64,000 nt of DNA from contig JACKCD010000024.1 of NCBI GenBank assembly GCA_020634215.1, forward strand, positions 30,581 to 94,580, read 5' to 3'. This document shows positions 57,837 through 64,000 of this stretch, one piece after another (the first letter of the stretch is position 1; each line of letters begins with the position of its first letter). The position numbers and the translations under genes are program-made. A model generated the notes under the pieces. That model did no database searches. It was not told the origin of the DNA and was given only the letters and a program-made list of their open reading frames with translations. The DNA comes from Ardenticatenaceae bacterium. Lineage in GTDB: Bacteria; Chloroflexota; Anaerolineae; Promineifilales; Promineifilaceae.

Positions 57837-59006
57837 TTAGTTGAAAGCGAGGCGGCGGTAGGTGAGGATGAGGACGAGGATGGAGAGAAAAACGGCCGTT
57901 CCTGCCAGCGTAAAAATCGAAGCCGCGCCCCACGTATCGAGAATGAAGCCACCAACGGGGCCGGCAATGAGGGGTGAGAGGCCAAAGGAAACGGCCGTTA
58001 ACATCGCCTGCGCCGTAGCGCTCCATGCTTCGGGAGCCAATTCGCTGACTAGCTTGAGCGTGGTGGGGAAAAAGAGGCCAAAGCCAGCCCCGCGCAAAAG
58101 GGCGACCGGCACCAGCAGCGTTGGGTTTGTAACCCAACTATAAGACAGTACCGCAATGCCAAAGAGGGTGTAGCCAAGCAAGAGCGTGCGGCGGTAGCCC
58201 CAGCGTTCAGCCAGCGAACCGCTCAAACGCATGGAGGGCACTTCGGCAATGGCCCCTGCCCCCACCAACAGCCCCACCAAAAATCCGCCACCGCCCAGTG
58301 AAACGGCAAAGATGCCTTCAAAGACAATGAGCATGGCAAAGGAGATGCCAAGGAGAAAGCCAATTACGAGTAAGATGGTAAAGGATTGGTTTTGCAAAAG
58401 GGTGCGAAACGGCCGTTCGCCCTGCACCTTTTCCCGACGGCTTGTAGGTTCATCAAGTAGTTGGCTAACAAACGCCAGCAGCAAAAAGATGAGGCTGGCA
58501 GCCATAAACATGTTGCCAAAACCAACCCGCTGCCACAATGCGCCCAAGGCAATGCCGGTTGACGCAACCCCAATAGACCCCCACAGCCGCATTTGCCCAA
58601 AGTTCAGCCGATAGCGCCGCGCCATGCTGGTAACAACCCCATCGCCTAGCGGTTGGATGCAGCCAACGGCAAATGCTTGCAGGGCAAAGAAGGGCAGGAT
58701 GGCGACAAAGGTGTGGGTAAACCCAAGCAAATAGATGGCAATGCCGTAGAGGATGGACAAAAGCTGCAAAAAGCGGCGGCGCTGGTTGCGGCTGTCGGCC
58801 AGGGCAGAGACAAATGGTGAGGCAACAACCGTAAACAGAGGAAGAAAGGTGGCAAGGATGCCAATTTGACGGCCGTTTAAGCCTAGCTCGGAAAAGTAGA
58901 CATTGATAAACGGCACGATGGAGCCAATGCCGCCAAAGAAAACGAAGTAAAAAAGTGACCCGCGCCACATAGTAGCGCGGGTAGGAATGTTGATGGTTTG
59001 TGCCAT
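57837..59006 (-). CDS. MFS transporter (MFS_1-like)
   Basis: 389-aa, 12-helix major-facilitator protein. The opening WRGSLFYFVFFGGIGSIVPF and YFSELGLNGRQIGILATFLP matches the MFS_1-like branch (LacY/nucleoside-symporter-like). The loop 2-3 basic motif is ADSRNQRRRFLQ. Start ATG 59006 (MAQTINIP) with AAGGATAGG upstream; the longer frame to 59048 is less likely. Substrate unknown. Confidence 0.85.
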   Translation of the reverse strand: MAQTINIPTRATMWRGSLFYFVFFGGIGSIVPFINVYFSELGLNGRQIGILATFLPLFTVVASPFVSALADSRNQRRRFLQLLSILYGIAIYLLGFTHTFVAILPFFALQAFAVGCIQPLGDGVVTSMARRYRLNFGQMRLWGSIGVASTGIALGALWQRVGFGNMFMAASLIFLLLAFVSQLLDEPTSRREKVQGERPFRTLLQNQSFTILLVIGFLLGISFAMLIVFEGIFAVSLGGGGFLVGLLVGAGAIAEVPSMRLSGSLAERWGYRRTLLLGYTLFGIAVLSYSWVTNPTLLVPVALLRGAGFGLFFPTTLKLVSELAPEAWSATAQAMLTAVSFGLSPLIAGPVGGFILDTWGAASIFTLAGTAVFLSILVLILTYRRLAFN

Positions 59007-59072
59007 GCTGAAATACCTATCCTTATCTGGATGAAAAGGATGGAGCATAGCAAAATTTGTGACAATTGACGA

Positions 59073-59768
59073 TCAATCTGTAGCGCGTTTGACCCGTGCG
59101 AGCCACTGTTGTAAGGGAGCCATTTTTTGGCAATGGGCAAAGCACACATCTACAAGCTCGGAGGAAGCCACGATGTCGGGGTCAAGTTGGGGTGCGGAGG
59201 CATATAGCCCTTTGTAACGGAGCAGGTCGGCGCGGGGATGGTCTTTGGCAAAACCGCGTGGGGTCTGTTTGTATTGGTCACCGTGGAGAGGATAAACGGC
59301 CGTTTGCAACCCCGCCACAATCTCCGCCAACGCACTTCCCTGCACCTCATCATCCACCGCCGCACGATATGCCGCCAGCATCGCCGGTTCAAAACCATAC
59401 ATCCCCGCATGAATACCCGCGCCACTGCCCGAAATCCCAAAGTAAAAGCTAGAGTTGTCGGTCTTTTTCCCTTGCCCCTCCCAAAAAACAATGCCAATCC
59501 AGTTTTTATAGGGGCTTTTGTCTTTGGAAAAACGGACATCGCGGTAAATACGCATCAGCGAGCCGGAGCCGTTGGTGCGGGTATCATACTGAACGTTGGG
59601 GGCAATGGCTTGCAGCCGTTCGCCCAACGCCATGATAAACGCCTGCGCTGGTTCAATCAGGGCGGTTTGGTAAATGTGTTTGTGGGCTTCAAACCAGTCG
59701 CGGTTGTTGTTGTCGTCAATATCGCGTAAAAACTGAATGCCTTCGCGGGGGAAACCGGTAAATGTCAT
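59073..59768 (-). CDS. DUF2461 family protein (TIGR02453-like)
   Basis: 231-aa soluble protein starting FTGFPREGIQFLRDIDDNNN. It carries the family blocks FEAHKHIYQTALIEPAQAFI, MRIYRDVRFSKDKSPYKNWI and GIHAGMYGFEP. DUF2461 proteins occur widely but have no established biochemical role. ATG at 59768 follows AAGGAGATTCCC. The frame upstream to 59906 reads a family I repeat. Confidence 0.88.
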   Translation of the reverse strand: MTFTGFPREGIQFLRDIDDNNNRDWFEAHKHIYQTALIEPAQAFIMALGERLQAIAPNVQYDTRTNGSGSLMRIYRDVRFSKDKSPYKNWIGIVFWEGQGKKTDNSSFYFGISGSGAGIHAGMYGFEPAMLAAYRAAVDDEVQGSALAEIVAGLQTAVYPLHGDQYKQTPRGFAKDHPRADLLRYKGLYASAPQLDPDIVASSELVDVCFAHCQKMAPLQQWLARVKRATD

Positions 59769-59871
59769 GGGAATCTCCTTCAAGATATTTTCTACTATGG
59801 TAACGACGAACGGCCGTTTGCCCAAACGACAGTCAACACGATGATTCTTTTGCCTCCTGTAGGGGTGGATT

Positions 59872-59907
59872 TGTGGTGCGTGGCACGAAAACGCACCACG
59901 CACCACG
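59872..59907. repeat. Inverted-repeat element family I, copy 2
   Basis: GTGGTGCGTGGCACG and its near-complement CGCACCACGCACCAC. First copy at 11189. Confidence 0.75.
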
Positions 59908-59912
59908 ATCGT

Positions 59913-60398
59913 TTATACGCTACCTTGGCGCGGCAAATGACATTTTAGCCCTTCGTGCGAAGCCACAAACCCCAATGACTCATAAAAACGGATCGCATCA
60001 GGGCGCGTTTTGTCAGAGGTAAGCTGCACCATATGGCACCCACGTGCCTCGGCACGGGCAATAGCCCATTCAAACAGCTTGCGCCCAATGCCGCTCGATC
60101 TGTATTTGGCATCAACTCGAACCCCCTCAATCAGTGCCCGCCACCCACCGCGATAGGTCAGATAAGGGATGTAGGTTAGCTGTAGAATCCCAATAACCAC
60201 TTTATCGGCTGTTTCAACGACGACAAGCTCGTTGTTGGGGTCGCGCTCAATTGCTTGGAAGGCATCGTCATAGCTCGGCAGCAGCGGTGTCGTGTAGATT
60301 TCGCGCCTGTTCCCCAGCGGGTCATCGGCCAGCATTTTGACAATGGCAGGTAGGTTAGCTTGCGTTGCCAAGCGAAAAGTGAGGTCTTGGGTTTCCAT
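59913..60398 (-). CDS. GNAT-family N-acetyltransferase
   Basis: 161-aa acetyltransferase. Motif A: VRVDAKYRSSGIGRKLFEWAI (~residues 92-112, acetyl-CoA pyrophosphate loop). Motif B: TRPDAIRFYESLGFVASHEG. It follows arsM by 3 bp and so is probably in the arsR-arsM operon. Some GNAT proteins in ars operons acetylate arsenic-containing amino acids (ArsN type), but this one cannot be assigned to that group with confidence. Confidence 0.88.
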   Translation of the reverse strand: METQDLTFRLATQANLPAIVKMLADDPLGNRREIYTTPLLPSYDDAFQAIERDPNNELVVVETADKVVIGILQLTYIPYLTYRGGWRALIEGVRVDAKYRSSGIGRKLFEWAIARAEARGCHMVQLTSDKTRPDAIRFYESLGFVASHEGLKCHLPRQGSV

Positions 60399-60401
60399 TT
60401 G

Positions 60402-61208
60402 TTATCGGGGTTTAACGGCCGTTATTCGCGCACTAAACAACTTAGCCGACCCCAACACCGGTAGCGCTTCGGCCAGTTCCTGCTCTGGCTCCTGCTTATC
60501 ACGCACTGAAATCTGGCTAAAGCCGGCCGCCTGCATCGCCCCCACATAATCGGCCACGTCTTCTGCGCCGGTAACACAGCCTGCCCAGGCCGACATATCG
60601 GCTCGCTCTTCAGGGGTGAACCGCCCCAACGTTACCATGTCAGACACAGCCAGCCGGCCGCCTGGTTTGAGTACGCGGTAGGCTTCGTGAAAAACGGCCG
60701 TTTTATCCGGGCTAAGGTTAATAACACAGTTCGACAAAATCACATCCACCGTCCCCGATGCCACCGGCAATGCCTCTATCACCCCTTCCCGAAATTCCAC
60801 ATTCGCAAAGCCCAGCTTCTCCTGATTGCGCCGCGCCTTTTCCAGCATCGCCGGGGTCATATCCACACCAATCACCTGTCCCGTTGCCCCTACCTGCCGC
60901 GCCGCCATAAAGCAGTCAATCCCGCCACCCGACCCCAAATCCAGCACCGTTTGCCCCGGCTCCAGCGCCGCTAACGTTAGCGGATCGCCACACCCCAGCG
61001 ACAATCCCGTTACCGAATCCGGTAGCCAACTTGTATCCGTCTCATACAAATTCCCGTATAACGCCTCCAACGCTGCATCAGAATCCCCGCAGCAGCTTGT
61101 GTCGTTACTATCACAGCAGGACGCAGCCCCTTGTTGTGGCACAAACCCGGTGGCAATACGCCCATACCGTTCCTGAACTTTCTCATGAATCACTGTTTTT
61201 TCGGACAT
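60402..61208 (-). CDS. arsM: Arsenite S-adenosylmethionine methyltransferase
   Basis: 268-aa SAM methyltransferase that converts As(III) to methylated forms. The opening KVQERYGRIA and an N-terminal Cys cluster (ASCCDSNDTSCCGD) are followed by LSLGCGDPLTLA, SAM motif VLDLGSGGGIDCFMAA and the arsenite-binding Cys residues in LSNCVINLSPDK and WAGCVTGAEDVA. These are the typical ArsM features. The start is the second of two ATGs (61208), set by AAGGAGATA; 61211 is possible. It is downstream of an ArsR repressor gene (59 bp gap) and followed by a GNAT gene. Confidence 0.95.
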   Translation of the reverse strand: MSEKTVIHEKVQERYGRIATGFVPQQGAASCCDSNDTSCCGDSDAALEALYGNLYETDTSWLPDSVTGLSLGCGDPLTLAALEPGQTVLDLGSGGGIDCFMAARQVGATGQVIGVDMTPAMLEKARRNQEKLGFANVEFREGVIEALPVASGTVDVILSNCVINLSPDKTAVFHEAYRVLKPGGRLAVSDMVTLGRFTPEERADMSAWAGCVTGAEDVADYVGAMQAAGFSQISVRDKQEPEQELAEALPVLGSAKLFSARITAVKPR

Positions 61209-61267
61209 CATTATCTCCTTAAATAGACAATCTTCTATATGTTCCGGTAAAAAAAAGGCCGCTTGGC

Positions 61268-61555
61268 CTATTCAAAAAAATTGACTTTCTCTGGCGCAAA
61301 ATTTTGCATGAGCAACCCACAACAAGCCGCCACCTTGTCTTGGTTTAAACAATAAAAAACCTGCTTACCTTCGCGGCGCGTATTCACCAGCTCTGCATCG
61401 CGCAAAATGCCCAAATGGTGTGAAACCGTTGGCTGCGTGATGTCACCCATCTGATCAACCACATCATTGACGCACATCCAGCGGCAACAAAGCAAATGCA
61501 TAATTTTTTGGCGGGTATCATCCGCCATCGCCTTGGCAAACAAGACCGAATCCAT
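61268..61555 (-). CDS. arsR: ArsR-family arsenic-responsive repressor
   Basis: 95-aa winged-helix repressor. Helix-turn-helix: DITQPTVSHHLGILRDAELV. Cys clusters are LLCCRWMC (Cys23, 24, 28) and, near the C-terminus, YCL and AACCG (Cys69, 78, 79), candidates for the As(III) sites that release DNA. It starts at ATG 61555 and heads the arsR-arsM-GNAT operon. A consensus promoter and a short palindrome lie immediately upstream, which suggests autoregulation. Confidence 0.93.
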   Translation of the reverse strand: MDSVLFAKAMADDTRQKIMHLLCCRWMCVNDVVDQMGDITQPTVSHHLGILRDAELVNTRREGKQVFYCLNQDKVAACCGLLMQNFAPEKVNFFE

Positions 61556-61576
61556 GTGTCAACACTCGTTCATATT

Positions 61577-61622
61577 GATAGCTATCTATGTGAGATTATA
61601 GAGTGTTCTTGCACATTGTCAA
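61577..61622 (-). promoter_or_regulatory. Consensus promoter and candidate ArsR operator
   Basis: Minus strand: -35 TTGACA (61617-61622), a 16-bp spacer and -10 TATAAT (61595-61600), both exact consensus. Between the -10 and the arsR start is the perfect palindrome GATAGCTATC (61577-61586), which would overlap the transcript start and could be bound by the repressor. Confidence 0.8.
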
Positions 61623-61720
61623 GCAAAAGTATCAACATTGTTAACATGACATCTTGACAAGCAAACCCTTTCCCCACAATAATCAGCGGTATCGAAAACA
61701 ACAATGGAGCCTGCACCGCT

Positions 61721-63286
61721 ATGTCAAAATTATTGGTTACAATTTTTGTAGCAATGATAGTCATGATTGCTTGTCGTTCACGAAGTCCTCTAAAGGCCGA
61801 TAGTCTGGCCGAACCCGTTGTCATTAGCCAAACTGAAGATGGTAAGGGAATGGGATACCCCGACGGCCGTAAACTTGCCCGCGATTCCAAAGGCAATTTG
61901 TATGTTGCTTTTCGCAAGAAATTCCGTGCTGGCAGCAGCCTGATCTACCACATTTTTGTTGCTAAATCGAGTGACGGTGGCACAAGCTGGCACCTTTTGA
62001 ACAATAGTACCCCCGTTGAAACAACGGGCGACTACACCCAGCGCGTCCCGGCCATTGCCATAGATTCGCAAGATGTCATCCACTTGGTTTGGTATGGGCT
62101 GGATGAGGCGCAAACGGGCGGGAACGAGCGCGAAATCAAATACAGCCGTTCCAGCGACGGCGGTGCAAGCTGGACAACTTGGCGCAATTTGGCCGATTTG
62201 GATGGCTACAGCAGTGAAACGCTGTGGCAAGAGCATCCCCTGCTGCATGTGGGACCAGACAACACGCTCTATGTGGTGTGGCAGGGGCGAGATGCGAACC
62301 ATTTGAAGTCGCAAACCCGGTTTAGCCGCTCCGATGACGGGGGCAATAGCTGGCGCGACTGGGTAGATATTAATCCGTCAGAGACGCAAAACTTTTCTCG
62401 CCCCACGCTGGTGGCCGCAGGCGACGGCACGCTGACGCTGCTGGCCTATACGGGGGTGGGCACAGACCAGCGGGTGGTGTGGGCACAGTCGCCGGATGGG
62501 GGAGACACGTGGGAGAGCTGGCAGCCGGTGTCCAGCGGAACGGCCGATCAGCGGCATATTTCGATTGTCATTGATCACCAGGATCGGGTTCATGCGGTGT
62601 GGCGGCAGCCGGCCGAAGGGAGCAGTGCCCCTACCCAAATTCATTATGCGGTGCTAGACGGCAGCACGTGGAGCGCACCGGCAGTGGTTAGCCCCAGCAG
62701 CGCCTATCAATTTTTCCCCAGCCTAGGGCTGGCGGCTAACGGACAGCTATGGCTGACGTGGCTGGAGACGGCCAGCGAGTCAGGGTATGTGACCAATGTC
62801 CACCAAGAGGACCCAGTGGGGAATGTGATGGTGGCACTGTTGGCGGAAAACGGCCGTTTTTACCCCCCACAGCAAATCACAGCCAGCGGCACGGCTCAAT
62901 TCCCCAGCGTGGGTTGGGGGCAGCACCACCAGGACAACAGCTTTGGGCTGGTGTGGAGCCAAACCGGCAGCAGTGGTTTTGATGTCCTGTATTACCGGCT
63001 GCCGTGCAATGCGCCGCAAGCACCAACGCTGTCGCTAGCGCGGCTAATTGATGGCCTCCGTTTTTTCTGGTCGGGCGGCGGCAGCCAAAGCTATGCCGTG
63101 TGGCAATCGCCGACGCTGGGGTTTGCCAATTCGCTGCTGGTGGGGCAGACAAGAGAGACGGGGTTGGAAACGGCCGTTCCCGCCAGCACCACCTTTTACC
63201 ACCTGCAAGCCGTTAGCCCGTGCGGGGAAAGCGCCATTTCTGCCAATCTGGTGGGGAAATTTGATTTCCCGCTGTTTCATCAATAA
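61721..63286 (+). CDS. BNR-repeat (sialidase-like) lipoprotein
   Basis: 521 aa with signal peptide and lipobox MIAC. The mature part is a beta propeller with at least four Asp-box motifs: SSDGGTSWHL, SSDGGASWTT, SDDGGNSWRD and SPDGGDTWES. The usual catalytic residues of sialidases (Arg triad, Tyr/Glu pair) are not clearly present, so it may be a binding or non-enzymatic propeller. A short fibronectin-like stretch lies at the C-terminus. ATG at 61721. The next gene's ATG follows its stop directly. Confidence 0.85.
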   Translation: MSKLLVTIFVAMIVMIACRSRSPLKADSLAEPVVISQTEDGKGMGYPDGRKLARDSKGNLYVAFRKKFRAGSSLIYHIFVAKSSDGGTSWHLLNNSTPVETTGDYTQRVPAIAIDSQDVIHLVWYGLDEAQTGGNEREIKYSRSSDGGASWTTWRNLADLDGYSSETLWQEHPLLHVGPDNTLYVVWQGRDANHLKSQTRFSRSDDGGNSWRDWVDINPSETQNFSRPTLVAAGDGTLTLLAYTGVGTDQRVVWAQSPDGGDTWESWQPVSSGTADQRHISIVIDHQDRVHAVWRQPAEGSSAPTQIHYAVLDGSTWSAPAVVSPSSAYQFFPSLGLAANGQLWLTWLETASESGYVTNVHQEDPVGNVMVALLAENGRFYPPQQITASGTAQFPSVGWGQHHQDNSFGLVWSQTGSSGFDVLYYRLPCNAPQAPTLSLARLIDGLRFFWSGGGSQSYAVWQSPTLGFANSLLVGQTRETGLETAVPASTTFYHLQAVSPCGESAISANLVGKFDFPLFHQ

Positions 63287-64000
63287 ATGAATGCCCAGCG
63301 CATCGTTCTTAACGCGGAACCGGACAATTACAGCCCGGCTGCCCGCGATATTTTGCAAACGGTGGGGAAGGTGTGGGATAAACGGCCGTTAACCCGTCCC
63401 CAACTCCTCAGCCAAATCCCCCACGCCCACGTCCTCATCGTCCGCCTCGCCCACCACATTGATGCCGAAATCATCACGGCCGGCCACCAACTACAAGCCA
63501 TTGTCACCGCCACCACCGGCCTCGACCACATAGACCTGGCTGCCGCTGCTGCACAGGGCGTGGCCGTTCTTTCCCTGCGCGGCGAAGAAGCCTTCCTCCG
63601 CACCGTCCCCGCCACCGCCGAACACACTTGGGCCTTGCTGCTGGCACTGGTGCGCCACATCCCCGCCGCCACTGCCGCCGTCCAACGCGGCCAATGGAAC
63701 CGCGACGACTTTCGTGGGCGCGACCTGTTTGGCAAGCGGTTGGGCATCATCGGCCTGGGGCGCATCGGCCAAATCGTCGCCCGCTACGCCCACGCCTTTG
63801 GCCTGCACATCCACGCCTACGATCCCCATCTCATGACCTGGCCTGCCAACGTGGCGCAGCACCTCCAGCTAGACACCTTACTAGCGGCCTCAGACATCAT
63901 CACCCTCCATGTTCCCCTTAATGAAAACACCACCCACCTTATTGGCGCACGGGAATTGGGGCTGCTTCCCCCCGATGCCTTGCTCATCAACACCTCACGC
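63287..64000 (+). CDS. D-isomer 2-hydroxyacid dehydrogenase, 3' truncated
   Basis: 238 codons run to the window end without a stop. It is a D-2-hydroxyacid dehydrogenase (PGDH/GyaR type). The catalytic-domain segment TATTGLDHIDLA is followed by the NAD-binding motif LGIIGLGRIGQIVARYA (about residues 150-166), YDPHL and ITLHVPLNENTTHLIGA, ending in the LLINTSR segment (the conserved R follows). The catalytic Glu and His lie beyond the window end. The ATG follows the BNR gene's TAA without a gap. Confidence 0.88.
   Translation, partial: MNAQRIVLNAEPDNYSPAARDILQTVGKVWDKRPLTRPQLLSQIPHAHVLIVRLAHHIDAEIITAGHQLQAIVTATTGLDHIDLAAAAAQGVAVLSLRGEEAFLRTVPATAEHTWALLLALVRHIPAATAAVQRGQWNRDDFRGRDLFGKRLGIIGLGRIGQIVARYAHAFGLHIHAYDPHLMTWPANVAQHLQLDTLLAASDIITLHVPLNENTTHLIGARELGLLPPDALLINTSR

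Larger units (their letters stand above)
1901..63391. repeat. Highly iterated palindrome AACGGCCGTT, dispersed
   Basis: The core ACGGCCGT occurs about 107 times by hand count, roughly one per 600 bp, mostly as AACGGCCGTT and often extended to AAACGGCCGTTT. By composition alone I would expect one or two copies of the 8-mer. Most copies lie inside genes and encode TAV, NGR(F) or RP(F/L), depending on frame. It is absent from 20230-23827 and from 47152-50047, among other gaps. Confidence 0.9.

Overview
The window looks like the chromosome of a member of the Chloroflexota (Anaerolineae-like). This is inferred from gene content: lipoboxes on many exported proteins, GT39/DUF2142-type membrane glycosyltransferases, BNR-repeat exoproteins, a VanW protein, a multi-GAF histidine kinase, a PIN/TRAM protein, and a mix of Shine-Dalgarno and possibly leaderless starts. 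There is no rRNA, tRNA, phage or IS transposase gene and no CRISPR array. The genome style is distinctive. A 10-bp palindrome AACGGCCGTT, or its core ACGGCCGT, recurs about 107 times by hand count, roughly once per 600 bp. At least nine families of short inverted-repeat elements sit between genes, on stop codons, and even in frame inside genes.

Layout. 0-8.8 kb: a truncated CocE/NonD hydrolase, an RNA uracil methyltransferase homologue whose catalytic Cys is Ser, a CPBP membrane protein, a cupin, a SWIM zinc-finger protein and a 1353-aa histidine kinase, with two good intrinsic terminators. 8.8-20 kb: two membrane glycosyltransferases, a secreted glycosidase-like protein, a Dam-type methyltransferase fused to a PD-(D/E)XK nuclease-like domain, an FTR1 iron permease and a VWA lipoprotein. 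20-23 kb: a low-GC segment without the palindrome, holding a membrane-anchored T5orf172/GIY-YIG-like protein, two insertion-like repeats and a remnant of a GNAT gene. 23-29.6 kb: a DUF4405 membrane protein, a TPR protein, a family-5 solute-binding lipoprotein, a zincin peptidase, a SlyD-like isomerase and a small secreted protein. 29.7-36.7 kb: a HerA-like ATPase with an overlapping partner gene, a two-HKD phospholipase-D protein, a VanW protein and a polyprenyl-phosphate sugar transferase.

37-50 kb: a PIN/TRAM protein, a GluRS-like protein with degenerate signature motifs, cysS and a TrmH/RlmB-type methyltransferase. A gene run follows whose products suggest a pterin- or pyrimidine-derived metabolite: a RibA-RibD-reductase fusion, an MDR dehydrogenase, a PTPS/QueD homologue, a GT4 glycosyltransferase and a SAM methyltransferase. 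The last two genes are broken by frameshifts. After these come a four-TM protein, an M48 peptidase and a glutaryl-CoA-dehydrogenase-type flavoprotein. 50-64 kb: a DsbA-like lipoprotein whose redox motif reads UGA-Gly-Thr-Cys and is followed by a bacterial-SECIS-like hairpin (a probable selenoprotein), two MFS transporters, an ECF sigma/anti-sigma operon whose membrane module is repeated in a downstream gene, a GT-C/BNR fusion, a DUF2461 protein, an arsR-arsM-GNAT operon with a consensus promoter, a BNR lipoprotein and a truncated D-2-hydroxyacid dehydrogenase.

The strongest new observations are the predicted selenocysteine DsbA, the highly iterated palindrome and its gap over the low-GC segment, and the in-frame nested repeat elements. 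Next come the decaying RibAD/PTPS/GT/MTase cluster, the motif-less GluRS paralogue and the methyltransferase-nuclease fusion. All function calls rest on sequence reading alone; no database search was run.
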